DNA of 64,000 nt from Afipia sp. 64-13 (GCA_001897755.1 MKUJ01000001.1:254102-318101), one strand, 5' to 3'; shown: positions 1 to 9,678, counted from the stretch's first letter. Numbers and translations: made by a program. Notes: generated from the letters alone by a model not told the origin.

Positions 1-1
1 C

Positions 2-2725
2 CCGAAGGAAGCCAACGACCCGGTGATCCTGAAATCCACCGGCCAGACCACGGCGGTGATGTATATCGGCTTCGCCAGCGACGAGCTTGGCGGCTCGGCG
101 ATCTCCGACTATCTGACGCGCGTGGTGCAGCCGATCCTCTCCACGGTGGACGGCGTGGCGTCGGCCGACATTCTCGGCGGCCAGACCTTCGCGATGCGGC
201 TGTGGCTCGATCCCGCCCGCATGTCGGGCCGCGGCGTCTCCGCCGGAGACGTGGTGGCGGCGATCCAGGCCAACAACTATCAGGCGGCCGCCGGTCAGTC
301 CAAAGGCTACTACGTCGTCTCCAACGTCACCACGAACTCCGACCTCAACAATGTCGAGCAGTTCAAGCGCATGACCGTCAAGGCGAAGGACGGCGCGCTG
401 ATCCGCATGGAAGACATCGCGACGGTCGAACTCGCGGCGCAGAGCGCCGACGCCAGCGTGGCGCTCAATGGCCAGCACGCGATCTTCATCGGCGTGCAGG
501 CGACGCCGGAAGGCAACCCGCTCAACATCGTCAAGGGCGTGCGCGCGCTGTTCCCGGAGATCGAGCGCAACCTGCCGCCGTCGCTGAAGATGACTGTGGC
601 CTATGACTCGACGAAGTTCATTCAGTCGTCGATCGACGAGGTGCAGAAGACGCTGATCGAAGCCGTGGTCATCGTCATCGTGGTGATCTTCCTGTTCCTG
701 GCCTCGTTCCGCTCGGTCATCATTCCGGTGGTCACCATTCCGCTGTCGCTGATCGGCGTCTGTTCGCTGATGCTGATCATGGGCTTCAGCCTCAATCTGC
801 TGACGCTGCTGGCGATGGTGCTCGCCATCGGCCTTGTGGTCGACGACGCCATCGTGGTGGTGGAGAACATCCACCGCCATCTGGAGGAGGGCAAATCGCC
901 GGTGCAGGCCTCGCTGATCGGCGCGCGCGAAATCGTCGGCCCGGTCATCTCCATGACCATCACACTCGCGGCGGTGTATGCGCCGATCGGTTTCCTCGGT
1001 GGCGTCACCGGCTCGCTGTTCCGCGAATTCGCCTTCACGCTGGCCGGATCGGTGATCGTGTCGGGCGTGATCGCGCTGACACTGTCGCCGATGATGTGTT
1101 CGGTGCTGCTGCGTCACACCGATCAGAGCCGCTTCGCGCGGAAGGTCGAGGACGTCTTCCGCTCGGTGACCCGCGGCTACGGCCGGCTGCTCGACCGCTC
1201 GCTGGACTACCGGCCGGTCACCGCGCTGTTCGCCGTGGTGATCCTCGGCCTCGTCGGCTTCCTTTACATGAACACCAGCAAGGAGCTGGCGCCGGAGGAG
1301 GATCAGGGCATCCTGTTCTCGCTGACCAAGGCGCCGAAATACGCCAACATCGACTACGCCAATTATTATGGCGAGAAGCTCGACAAGGCGTTCGCCAAAT
1401 TCCCCGAGACCGATCTGCGCTTCATCCTCAATGGCATTCCTAGTCCGAACCAGGGCATCGCCGGCATGATCCTCAAGCCGTGGGACCAGCGCAAGCGCTC
1501 CTCCACCGCGATGAAGCAGGAGGTGCAGACCGAGGTCAACAAGATCGAGGGCACGCAGGCGTTCGTCTTCAACCTGCCGCCGCTGCCGGGCGGACCGGGC
1601 GGCCTGCCGATCCAGATGGTGATCAACTCCACCAACGGTTTCCGTCAGGTCTATGAGGAGATGACGAAGCTGAAGGCCGCCGCGCGCAAGAGCGGTCTGT
1701 TCATCGCCGTCGACAGCGATCTCGATTTCAACCAGCCGATCGTGCGGGTGCGGATCGACCGCAGCAAGGCCAACGAACTCGGCATCACCATGGCGGCGGT
1801 GGGCAATACGCTCGCCACCGCGCTCGGCGGCAACTACGTCAACCGCTTCAACCTCGAGGGCCGTTCCTATCAGGTGATCCCGCAGGTGCCGCGTGAACTG
1901 CGGCTGACGCCGGATTCGCTCGACAACTACTATGTCGCGACCTCGACCGGCAGTCAGGTGCCGCTCTCGACCGTCGTGTCGATCCAGACCGGCACCGATC
2001 CGAACGCGCTGACGCATTACAACCAGCTCAACTCGGCGACCTTCCAGGCCGTCGCGATGCCGGGCGTCACCATCGGCAAGGCGGTGGAATTCCTGGAGGA
2101 GCAGGCCAAGCAACTGCCCGCCGGCTACAGCCACGATTATCTCGCCGACTCGCGCCAGTATGTGCGCGAAGGCAACCAGCTCGCGGTGGCGTTCGGTTTC
2201 GCGCTGATCATCATCTTCCTGGTACTGGCCGCGCAGTTCGAAAGTCTGCGCGACCCGCTGGTGATCCTGATCTCGGTGCCGATGGCGATCAGCGGCGCGC
2301 TGGTGCCGCTGTTCTTCGGCATGGCGACCATCAACATCTACACCCAGGTCGGCCTCTTGACCCTGATCGGCCTGATCAGCAAGCACGGCATCCTGATGGT
2401 GGAGTTCGCCAACGAGTTGCAGCTCAAGGAAGGGCTCGACCGCCGCTCGGCGATCGAACAGGCGGCCCGCGTCCGCCTGCGTCCGATCCTGATGACGACC
2501 GCGGCGATGGTCACCGGCCTGCTGCCGCTGCTCAGCGCGAGCGGCGCCGGCGCGGCGAGCCGCTTCTCGATCGGCCTCGTCGTGGTGGCGGGCATGACCA
2601 TCGGCACGCTGTTCACGCTGTTCGTGCTGCCGGCGGTCTATGTCGTGCTCGCGACCGATCACCAGGCCAAGCGCAACTCGCAGCGCACCAAGGACATCGA
2701 GGCGTTCGATCTGTCTCGCGCGTGA
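2..2725 (+). CDS. RND multidrug efflux permease (5' end outside window)
   Basis: Inner-membrane proton-driven pump of the AcrB/MexB (HAE1) type that exports drugs or amphiphiles with a periplasmic adaptor and an outer-membrane channel. The frame is open from base 2, so about 120 N-terminal residues of a typical 1030-residue protein lie outside the window. Visible are the first periplasmic porter region, the TM4 Asp-Asp pair (codons at 842-847) in VVDDAIVVVENIHRH, the second periplasmic loop with a Gly/Pro-rich stretch, and the final membrane block. The adaptor gene is probably upstream and not visible. A strong hairpin follows the stop codon. The substrate cannot be read from the sequence. 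Confidence 0.93.
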   Translation, partial: PKEANDPVILKSTGQTTAVMYIGFASDELGGSAISDYLTRVVQPILSTVDGVASADILGGQTFAMRLWLDPARMSGRGVSAGDVVAAIQANNYQAAAGQSKGYYVVSNVTTNSDLNNVEQFKRMTVKAKDGALIRMEDIATVELAAQSADASVALNGQHAIFIGVQATPEGNPLNIVKGVRALFPEIERNLPPSLKMTVAYDSTKFIQSSIDEVQKTLIEAVVIVIVVIFLFLASFRSVIIPVVTIPLSLIGVCSLMLIMGFSLNLLTLLAMVLAIGLVVDDAIVVVENIHRHLEEGKSPVQASLIGAREIVGPVISMTITLAAVYAPIGFLGGVTGSLFREFAFTLAGSVIVSGVIALTLSPMMCSVLLRHTDQSRFARKVEDVFRSVTRGYGRLLDRSLDYRPVTALFAVVILGLVGFLYMNTSKELAPEEDQGILFSLTKAPKYANIDYANYYGEKLDKAFAKFPETDLRFILNGIPSPNQGIAGMILKPWDQRKRSSTAMKQEVQTEVNKIEGTQAFVFNLPPLPGGPGGLPIQMVINSTNGFRQVYEEMTKLKAAARKSGLFIAVDSDLDFNQPIVRVRIDRSKANELGITMAAVGNTLATALGGNYVNRFNLEGRSYQVIPQVPRELRLTPDSLDNYYVATSTGSQVPLSTVVSIQTGTDPNALTHYNQLNSATFQAVAMPGVTIGKAVEFLEEQAKQLPAGYSHDYLADSRQYVREGNQLAVAFGFALIIIFLVLAAQFESLRDPLVILISVPMAISGALVPLFFGMATINIYTQVGLLTLIGLISKHGILMVEFANELQLKEGLDRRSAIEQAARVRLRPILMTTAAMVTGLLPLLSASGAGAASRFSIGLVVVAGMTIGTLFTLFVLPAVYVVLATDHQAKRNSQRTKDIEAFDLSRA

Positions 2726-2759
2726 GGCACGCCTCGCGGACCTCGATTATGTGACGCTC

Positions 2760-2786
2760 AATGGCCGGGCCTTGCGCCCGGCCATT
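2760..2786 (+). terminator. Strong GC-rich hairpin after the RND pump
   Basis: An 11-bp perfect stem (AATGGCCGGGC with its complement) around a 5-base loop, 35 bases after the pump stop codon and 21 bases before the next start. No U-run follows it, so it may be a weak terminator, an mRNA-stabilising hairpin or a small palindromic repeat. Confidence 0.5.
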
Positions 2787-2806
2787 GCCGTCTTCAATAT
2801 GCCGCC

Positions 2807-4642
2807 ATGCAGGGGGACGATTCAGCGGCGCGGCGCGAGGAGGTGCGGACATTCTGGACCGGCCCGCAGCTCTCCTTCTATGAAGCCCTGTCGCTGAAAA
2901 GCCTGCTCGCCACCGGCGCGACGGTGGTTCTTTATTCCTACGAAGATCATCTCATCGTGCCGGACGGCGTCGAGCTGCGCGACGCCAATGACATTCTGTC
3001 GGAAGAGGTGTTGCGGCAATACAATGCCGACAGCGACAAGGGCTGGTCGCGGCATGCCGATCTGTTCCGCTACATCATGCTGCATCGCTTCGGCGGCTGG
3101 TATGTCGATCTCGACGTGATCTGCCTGCGCGATCGCCTGCCGCCCGCCGAAATGTATGTCGCCCGCGCCGATGCGGCCACGATTTTCAATACGATCATGA
3201 AATTCCCGGCGGGCTGTCCGGCGCTGGCCGATCTGGTCGCGCGGGCGCAGAGAATCCTGCCCACCGCCGACAGGGCGCTGACCGAGGAGGCGCGCGTCGT
3301 GATCGGCCCGAAGCTGCTCAGCGAGGTTCTGAGCGAGCATGGGCTCGACGATCGCGCCGAGCCACGTGCGAAGGCCTATGAGATTCCGTTTCAGGAGGCG
3401 CTGGCGTTTTTCAATCCGGCGCAGTGCGAGGAGATCGAGGCGCGCCTTGCGGACAGCGATTTCGCCCATCTATGGAACGGCGCGTGGACCACGCTGCGGA
3501 TTCCGAAAACCTACGGGCCGCCGCCGGGAAGCTGGCTCGACGTGATGTTCCGCCGGTTCGACATCCGCGTGTCGGAACACGGACGTCTGCAATACGACGC
3601 GCTGGTGTCGTGGGTGATGGAAGACTGCTTGCTCGAGGAGTTCAAGATAAGGACAGGCGGGGGCAGCATCGACAAGGACACGGTCGCGGCCTTCGGCGCC
3701 GAGATCGAGCGGATCGGCTGGCAGCCGCGCGACCGGCTCTATCGTCCGCCGGTGAACACCGATGCCGTGCCGGTGGATGGATCGTCGCCTCTGGCGCAGA
3801 CAAGCGCGCCGCAGACCGTGCGCAGCTTCTGGCATGGCGCGCGGCTCGGGCCCTATCGGCTATTGTGCCTGAAAAGCTTTGCCGATCGCGGCCACCGCGT
3901 CGAGGTGTTCTCTTACGATACAGATTTCGCCGCACCGGACTGGCTAACCGTCCGCGATGCGCGCGACATCCTGCCGGCGCAGGAGGTGCTGTCGCCGCTG
4001 CCGCAAGGCGGGGGGGCGATCCACGGCGATCTGTTCCGCTACGCGCTGCTCGAACGGCTCGGCGGCTGGTGGATCGATCCGGATGTAATGCTGATGCAGC
4101 CGGATCTGCCGGACACCGATCTGTTTGTCGCCGGCCATGATGCGTTCGGCCAGATTCCGCCCGCGGTGGTGAAATGCCCGCCCGGATATCCCTTGATCAA
4201 AGCGGCGCTGACGCATGCCCGCGCCCTTGGCGGCGATCACGCGCGCTGGTCGCGGGTCGGTGCGCCGCTCTGGACCGCGCTGGTCGCCGAGCATGAGGCT
4301 GGCGCGCTGCGCCTCGCCAGCGAGCCGCTCGGGCCGGTGTCGTGGTTCACCGTCCCCGATCTGTTCGATCCGGCCAGGATGGACAGATTGTCGCAGCAAG
4401 CGGCGGCGACGTGCTTCCTGCGCCTGCAGGACGAGGTCTGGCGGCGGGCCGGAATCCCGGCCTGGCTGGCGCCGCCGGAGGGCTCGTTCCTGGGCATGTT
4501 GTTGCAGCGGCATGGTATCGATACCGGCTTTCCGGCGAGCCTGGAATTCGGTGAATTGAACAGGTGGATCAGACACATGTACCGCGCCGTTCAAGCGGAG
4601 CGCGCGGACCCGTCCGTCGCTTTGGACGCTCGGCTTTCCTGA
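2807..4642 (+). CDS. Tandem two-domain GT32-like glycosyltransferase
   Basis: A 611-residue protein made of two consecutive copies of a capsule/GT32-type sugar transferase domain. Copy 1 (about residues 12-240) opens with FWTGPQLSFYE and has HADLFRY and GGWYVDLDV, with its DxD at D101/D103. Copy 2 (about 335-560) opens with FWHGARLGPYR and has HGDLFRY and GGWWIDPDV, with its DxD at D424/D426. GT32 enzymes use this DxD to hold a metal-bound nucleotide sugar. Both copies keep it, so both could be active, for example adding two sugars in series. No signal peptide or membrane segment is seen, so it is probably cytoplasmic. There are no polysaccharide genes next to it. No convincing ribosome-binding site precedes the chosen ATG. 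Confidence 0.75.
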   Translation: MQGDDSAARREEVRTFWTGPQLSFYEALSLKSLLATGATVVLYSYEDHLIVPDGVELRDANDILSEEVLRQYNADSDKGWSRHADLFRYIMLHRFGGWYVDLDVICLRDRLPPAEMYVARADAATIFNTIMKFPAGCPALADLVARAQRILPTADRALTEEARVVIGPKLLSEVLSEHGLDDRAEPRAKAYEIPFQEALAFFNPAQCEEIEARLADSDFAHLWNGAWTTLRIPKTYGPPPGSWLDVMFRRFDIRVSEHGRLQYDALVSWVMEDCLLEEFKIRTGGGSIDKDTVAAFGAEIERIGWQPRDRLYRPPVNTDAVPVDGSSPLAQTSAPQTVRSFWHGARLGPYRLLCLKSFADRGHRVEVFSYDTDFAAPDWLTVRDARDILPAQEVLSPLPQGGGAIHGDLFRYALLERLGGWWIDPDVMLMQPDLPDTDLFVAGHDAFGQIPPAVVKCPPGYPLIKAALTHARALGGDHARWSRVGAPLWTALVAEHEAGALRLASEPLGPVSWFTVPDLFDPARMDRLSQQAAATCFLRLQDEVWRRAGIPAWLAPPEGSFLGMLLQRHGIDTGFPASLEFGELNRWIRHMYRAVQAERADPSVALDARLS

Positions 4643-4758
4643 CCTCGGCGGCTACTTTCATCTTTTTGATCTATGTCATTGATCCCCGGCAACCTACGGT
4701 TGGCACAGGGTTTTTTGTGCACTTGCAGCGAACGACATTTTGGTGAGTGTTGCTCCCG

Positions 4759-4782
4759 CGCCGTTGCCGGCGGTTTTTTTTT
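4759..4782 (+). terminator. Rho-independent terminator
   Basis: A short GC stem (CGCCG/CGGCG, loop TTGC) is followed by an uninterrupted run of nine T. It lies 117 bases after the glycosyltransferase stop and 42 bases before the next gene start, so it most likely ends transcription of the glycosyltransferase. Confidence 0.65.
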
Positions 4783-4823
4783 ATGATTGTTGAACCGAAG
4801 TTATATTAGCGAGACCAATTTTT

Positions 4824-6179
4824 ATGTTCGGTTGGCTGAATTTATTGGCCAACGCCGGTCGCGCAGAACGCGTTGCGTGTGTGGCTGTATCGGCGTTGCT
4901 GGGGGTCTCCGCTTTGGCGGATGGTGCGCGCGCGCAGGATGCTGCGGAGCAGCAGGCGCTGTTCAGGCGCATGGTGCAGCAGCCCACCAATTATGAGGTG
5001 ACCTTCGAATATGTGCGCGTCGCCACCGCGCGCGCCGACTATGAGGCCGCGATCGGCGCCCTGGAGCGCCTGCTGTTCTACAATCCCAAGCTGACGCGGG
5101 TAAAATACGAACTCGGCGCGCTGTATTTCCGCCTCGGTTCCTACGAGATGGCCAAGCGCTATTTCCTCGAGGCGCTGGCCAGTCCCGACATCGATCCGGT
5201 GACGCGCCAGCGCATTGAGACCTATCTGCCCGACGCCAGCAAGCAGCTCGAGCGCAGCCGCCTGTCCGGCTTCGCGCAGACCGGCATTCGCTCGCAGTCC
5301 AACGCCAACTACGCGCCGACCTCGGGCGGCATCCTGCTCGGCGGCAATCCGCTGACGCTGCTGCCGACCGCGCAGAAGAGGAGCGACACCAACTGGTTCG
5401 GCCTCGCCGGTGTGAGCCATGATTACGATCTCAACGGTCGCGGCGACACGCTGGAGACCCGTTTCGTCGGCTATCTCACCCAGCAGCACCGCTTCGATCA
5501 GTTGAATGTCGGCCTGTTTGACGTCTCGTTCGGCCCGCGCTTCCTGCTCGCGCCGGATTTCCTGCCGGGCGCGACCATCAAGCCCTATGTGGTCGGCGGC
5601 AATACCTGGATCGACAATCAGTCTTACCTGTCGTCGGTCGGCGCCGGCATCGACATGCGGATCCCGCTCAACGAACGTGTCTCGCTCGGCCCGGTGTTCG
5701 AGTGGCGGCGCAACGATTTCAAGACCGGCCTTGATCCGTTCTCGACCTTCAATTCCGGCAATTCCTACACCACGGGTCTCGGCGCCAACTGGCAGATCAT
5801 GCAGACCATCAAGCTGGACGCGCGCGGCTTCTACCGGCGCGGCGATGCGGTCAACACCTTCCAGTCGTTCAACCAGTGGGGCGCGGAAGCTGCGCTGACC
5901 TTCGAATTCGCGCCGCCGCTGCTCTCGCTCACCCGCAACTGGAGCGTGTCGCCGTTCGTGCGGTTGCTGGAGACGCGGTTCGACGCGCCGAACCCGTTCA
6001 TCGATCCGCTGACGATCCACCGCGACACCATGTGGACGGCGGGCGCGATCTTCAATGCGCCGATCACCCGCAACTTCGGCATTTCGACCGCGATCCAGTA
6101 CGACAAGACCAACTCGTCGCTGCCGAACTACCGGCTGGATAATTTCTCCGTCATGTTCGGCCCGACGGCCCGGTTCTGA
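4824..6179 (+). CDS. Outer-membrane TPR plus beta-barrel protein (Slam/DUF560-like)
   Basis: A 451-residue exported protein. The N-terminus carries a signal peptide ending near ADGARAQD (about residues 30-38). A helical TPR-type region follows (about 45-150; YEAAIGALERLLFYNP and VKYELGALYFRLGSYEMAKRYFLEAL). The rest alternates aromatic and polar strands and ends in Phe, as expected for an outer-membrane barrel. This architecture resembles the surface lipoprotein assembly modifier family, but membership is inferred from layout and not proven. The next gene, a FecR-domain protein, begins 9 bases after the stop, so the two are almost certainly co-transcribed and may act together at the cell surface. 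Confidence 0.65.
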   Translation: MFGWLNLLANAGRAERVACVAVSALLGVSALADGARAQDAAEQQALFRRMVQQPTNYEVTFEYVRVATARADYEAAIGALERLLFYNPKLTRVKYELGALYFRLGSYEMAKRYFLEALASPDIDPVTRQRIETYLPDASKQLERSRLSGFAQTGIRSQSNANYAPTSGGILLGGNPLTLLPTAQKRSDTNWFGLAGVSHDYDLNGRGDTLETRFVGYLTQQHRFDQLNVGLFDVSFGPRFLLAPDFLPGATIKPYVVGGNTWIDNQSYLSSVGAGIDMRIPLNERVSLGPVFEWRRNDFKTGLDPFSTFNSGNSYTTGLGANWQIMQTIKLDARGFYRRGDAVNTFQSFNQWGAEAALTFEFAPPLLSLTRNWSVSPFVRLLETRFDAPNPFIDPLTIHRDTMWTAGAIFNAPITRNFGISTAIQYDKTNSSLPNYRLDNFSVMFGPTARF

Positions 6180-6188
6180 GAGGACATC

Positions 6189-7163
6189 ATGACTCCGCGT
6201 GTCCGTTCCTGTCTCTCTCGCCTGCTGACGTTGCTGCTGTCGTCGGTCGCGCCGATCGCGCTGGCGCAGGCGCAGACCATGGGCCGCGTCGGCGCGGTCA
6301 ATCAGGACGCCACCGGCACACCGCCGGGCGCCGCCTCGCGTTCGCTCACGATCGGCGGCAACGTGGTCTACAAGGAGAAGATCCAGACCTCGGCGGCGGG
6401 CTCGACCCAGATCCTGTTTCCGGATTCCTCGACGCTCAATGTCGGCCGCAACTCCAGCATCGTGATCGACGAGTTCGTCTACGATCCGAACGCCGGCACC
6501 GGCAAGATGGTGGCGTCGGTCGGCAAGGGCGTGCTGCGGTTCGTCGGCGGCCAGATCAGCCACACCGCAGGCGTTACCATCAAGACGCCGGTAGCGACGC
6601 TCGGCATTCGCGGCGGCGTCGCCACCGTGGTCTATCCGATCCCGCCGAGTTATCTGTCCGATCCGAACCTCGCCAATGCGAGAGGCGAACTGGTCATCGG
6701 CCATGTCGGCACGGTCACTCTCACCAACAACGCCGGATCGGTGGTGCTGCGGCCGGGCTTCGTCACCTTCGTCACCGGGCCGAACGATCCGATCCCCGAG
6801 CCGTTCCGCATCAGCGACGTGCTGTTGCAGCAGATCATGGCCTCGCTGCGCTCCAAGCCGGGCCAGCAGGGCGGCGCGGTCGATCTGCCCACGGATTCGA
6901 TGGCCTCGCGCCAGGGTTACGGCACCAGCAATCTCAACGATCCGGCGCATCCGCCCGGCAGCGATCCGCTCGGCTATTTCTCGATTTTCTCGGGCGGCGA
7001 TGCTCTCGCCAAGAACAAGTCGCAGGCGGGCCAGACCACGCAGACCCAGCCGACCGGCGGTGGTGGCTACACCTGCGGCGGGGGCGGCGGCTACAACTGC
7101 GGCGGCGGGGGCGGATACACCTGCGGTGGCGGCGGCGGCAGTCACAGCAGCGGCAACTGGTAG
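6189..7163 (+). CDS. Secreted FecR-domain protein with Gly/Cys-rich C-terminal repeats
   Basis: A 324-residue protein with a signal peptide (cleavage near ALAQAQT, residue 28). A FecR-like domain follows (about 45-150), with the SSTLNVGRNSSIVIDEFVYDP core and the TPVATLGIRG signature. A linker and a low-complexity tail (about 292-324) come next, where a GGGGYxCG unit is repeated three times before the terminal SHSSGNW. Classical FecR is a membrane anti-sigma protein, but this one has no transmembrane segment after the signal peptide and no sigma gene beside it. It is therefore more likely a structural or surface FecR-fold protein. It follows the TPR/barrel gene by 9 bases, so the barrel could export, anchor or receive it. 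Confidence 0.7.
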   Translation: MTPRVRSCLSRLLTLLLSSVAPIALAQAQTMGRVGAVNQDATGTPPGAASRSLTIGGNVVYKEKIQTSAAGSTQILFPDSSTLNVGRNSSIVIDEFVYDPNAGTGKMVASVGKGVLRFVGGQISHTAGVTIKTPVATLGIRGGVATVVYPIPPSYLSDPNLANARGELVIGHVGTVTLTNNAGSVVLRPGFVTFVTGPNDPIPEPFRISDVLLQQIMASLRSKPGQQGGAVDLPTDSMASRQGYGTSNLNDPAHPPGSDPLGYFSIFSGGDALAKNKSQAGQTTQTQPTGGGGYTCGGGGGYNCGGGGGYTCGGGGGSHSSGNW

Positions 7164-7250
7164 CGCCCGAGCGGGTCGTCCAACCCCCGAATCGAATAGA
7201 CTTGAGCCGACCGGCGCGGGCATCGCATTGCGTCGGCCGGCGGAGCGCGT

Positions 7251-8759
7251 TTGGACAAAACCTACGATCTTGCGATCATCGGCGGCGGCGTGAACGGCTG
7301 CGGCATCGCGCGCGATGCGGCGGGCCGGGGCCATTCGGTGTTCCTGTGCGAGATGAACGATCTGGCCAGCGGCACCTCGTCATGGTCGAGCAAGCTGATC
7401 CATGGCGGCTTGCGCTATCTCGAATATTACGAATTCCGTCTGGTGCGCGAGGCGCTGATCGAGCGCGAACTTTTGTGGCGGATCGCGCCGCACATCATCC
7501 ATCCGCAACGCTTCGTGCTGCCGCATCATGAGGGACTGCGCCCGGCATGGCTGCTGCGGCTCGGCCTGTTTCTCTACGATCATCTCGGCGGCCGTCATCG
7601 CCTGCCGCCGACGCGGACACTCGATCTGCGCTCCGCCGAGGTCGGCAAGCCGTTGAAGCCCGGCCGCTTCACTCGCGGCTTTGAATATTCCGACTGCGTG
7701 GTCGATGACGCCCGCCTTGTCGTGCTCAACGCACGCGATGCCGCCGATCGCGGCGCCGACATCCGCGTGCGCACCCGCGCGATGCAGGCGAGCCGACACG
7801 ACGGACGCTGGCGTGTGGTGCTGGAAGACAGCGTCACCGGCGCGCGCAGCGAGATTTTCGCCCGCGTGCTGATCAACGCCGGCGGGCCGTGGGTGGAAAG
7901 CATTCTGACGCAGCAGGCCGGCATCAACGCCAAGGCGCGGGTGCGGCTGGTGCAGGGCTCGCACATCGTGGTGCCGAAGCTCTATGCGCATGATCGCGCC
8001 TACACCTTCCAGAACGCCGATGGCCGCGTCGTCTTCGTCATCCCTTATCAGAACGACTTCACGCTGATCGGCACCACCGACCGCGACTATCACGGTGATC
8101 CGGCGCAGGTCGCGCCGACGCAAGAGGAGATCGACTATCTCTGCGCCTCGGTCGGCGATTATCTGGCGCAGCCGGTGTCGCCGCGCGATGTGGTGTGGGC
8201 CTATGCCGGCGTACGCCCGCTTTACGACGATGGCGCGAGCGAAGCGCGCGCCGCCACACGCGATTACGTGTTCGAGCTCGATACGCCGGACGGTCTACCG
8301 ATCCTCTCGGTGTTCGGCGGCAAGATCACCACCTATCGGCGGCTCGCCGAGCATGCGTTGCAGCGTCTGTCGCCCTATCTGAAGGACAACGCGATCGGCC
8401 TGCATGAAGGCTGGACCGGCGCCGCGCCGCTGCCCGGCGGCGATCTTGCAGTGACGGGGCTTGCCGCGCTCGCCGCGCAATTGCGCCGCGATCATCCGTT
8501 CCTTGCGCCGGCTCATGCGACGCGCCTCGCGCATGCCTATGGCACGCGGGCGCGTGGCTGGCTGGCCGGCGCGCGAAGCGCCGCCGATCTCGGCGAGGAT
8601 TTCGGTACGACGCTGACCGCGCGCGAGGTGGACTATCTGATGGCCCATGAATTCGCGCGCACCGCCGAGGATGTGGTCTGGCGGCGCTCGAAGCTGGGCC
8701 TGTGGTTGTCGGCGGCACAGGTGGCGCGGCTCGGAACATGGATGGCGGCACGGGTTTAA
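7251..8759 (+). CDS. glpD: Aerobic glycerol-3-phosphate dehydrogenase
   Basis: FAD enzyme that oxidises glycerol-3-phosphate to dihydroxyacetone phosphate and passes the electrons to quinone at the inner membrane. The 502-residue product starts at a TTG codon and goes straight into the dinucleotide-binding motif IIGGGVNGCGIARDAAGRG. The family signature SGTSSWSSKLIHGGLRYLE follows, and the C-terminal helical domain is complete. Length matches the family. No glycerol kinase or glpR lies next to it. The nearest downstream gene, an aldo/keto reductase, is 61 bases away on the same strand. Confidence 0.93.
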   Translation: MDKTYDLAIIGGGVNGCGIARDAAGRGHSVFLCEMNDLASGTSSWSSKLIHGGLRYLEYYEFRLVREALIERELLWRIAPHIIHPQRFVLPHHEGLRPAWLLRLGLFLYDHLGGRHRLPPTRTLDLRSAEVGKPLKPGRFTRGFEYSDCVVDDARLVVLNARDAADRGADIRVRTRAMQASRHDGRWRVVLEDSVTGARSEIFARVLINAGGPWVESILTQQAGINAKARVRLVQGSHIVVPKLYAHDRAYTFQNADGRVVFVIPYQNDFTLIGTTDRDYHGDPAQVAPTQEEIDYLCASVGDYLAQPVSPRDVVWAYAGVRPLYDDGASEARAATRDYVFELDTPDGLPILSVFGGKITTYRRLAEHALQRLSPYLKDNAIGLHEGWTGAAPLPGGDLAVTGLAALAAQLRRDHPFLAPAHATRLAHAYGTRARGWLAGARSAADLGEDFGTTLTAREVDYLMAHEFARTAEDVVWRRSKLGLWLSAAQVARLGTWMAARV

Positions 8760-8820
8760 AAGGCCGGTATTTGCCGCTACAAGCGGTCAGCAAAAATCAT
8801 GATCGATGTGGAGTGACGAG

Positions 8821-9678
8821 ATGACGGACAAGACCGCGATGCCAACCCGTTTGTTCGGCCCGACCGGCCGCACGACCTCGGTGATCGGGCAGGGCACCTG
8901 GTACATCGATCACGGCGATCATGGCGCTGCGGCGGCGGCGCTGCGGCGCGGGCTCGATCTCGGCATGACCCATATCGACACTGCCGAGATGTATGGCGAC
9001 GCCGAGCTTGTGATCGCGGACGCCATCGAAGGCCGCCGCGACGAGGCGTTTCTGGTCTCCAAGGTGCTGCCGAGCAACGCCTCGCGGCGCGGCACCATCA
9101 CCGCCTGCGAGCGCTCGCTGAAGCGGCTGCGCACCGAGCAGCTGGACTGCTATCTGCTGCACTGGCGCGGCTCGTATCCCTTCGAGGAGACGGTCGCGGC
9201 GTTCGACGAGCTGATGACGGCCGGCAAGATCCTGTCATGGGGCGTCAGCAATTTCGATGCGTCGGACCTCGCCGAGATGCACGAGGTCGCGGGCGAGGGT
9301 GCGATCGCCTGCAATCAGGTGCTGTATCATCTGAACGAGCGCGCCATCGAGCATTCGGTGATCCCGTGGTGCGAGAAGCACAATGTCGCGGTGGTGGCGT
9401 ATTCGCCGTTCGGGCACAACGAATTCCCCAACCCGCGTTCCGAGGGCGGCCGCGTGCTGCAGCAGATCGCCGACAAGTACGGCGCGAGCCCGCGTCAGGT
9501 GGCGCTGGCGTTCCTCACTCGCCGTCCGGCGGTGTTCACCATTCCGAAGTCCTCGACGGCCCAGCATACCGAGCAGAACGCCAAGGCCGGCGCGCTGGCG
9601 CTGAGCAAGGATGACATCGCGGCTATCGACGCCGCATTTCCGCGCGGCCGCGAACCGCGCAACCTGCCGATGCTGTAA
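8821..9678 (+). CDS. Aldo/keto reductase
   Basis: NAD(P)H-dependent carbonyl reductase of the TIM-barrel aldo/keto reductase superfamily, 285 residues. The catalytic tetrad regions are visible: Asp in THIDTAEMYG, the Tyr of that motif, Lys in LVSKVLP and His in LLHWRG. The C-terminal cofactor motif reads TIPKSS. The ATG at 8821 is preferred over the in-frame ATG at 8806 because TGGAG lies just upstream of it and the protein aligns naturally from MTDKT. It probably follows glpD in one transcript, which hints at a triose or glycerol-related aldehyde, but the substrate is unknown. Confidence 0.88.
   Translation: MTDKTAMPTRLFGPTGRTTSVIGQGTWYIDHGDHGAAAAALRRGLDLGMTHIDTAEMYGDAELVIADAIEGRRDEAFLVSKVLPSNASRRGTITACERSLKRLRTEQLDCYLLHWRGSYPFEETVAAFDELMTAGKILSWGVSNFDASDLAEMHEVAGEGAIACNQVLYHLNERAIEHSVIPWCEKHNVAVVAYSPFGHNEFPNPRSEGGRVLQQIADKYGASPRQVALAFLTRRPAVFTIPKSSTAQHTEQNAKAGALALSKDDIAAIDAAFPRGREPRNLPML

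Noticed and set aside
4842-7334. An 830-codon open frame on the minus strand opposite the barrel and FecR genes
   Set aside because: It is antisense to two genes with clear signal peptides and domain motifs. Its translation is Arg/Ala/His-rich low-complexity sequence typical of shadow frames in high-GC DNA.
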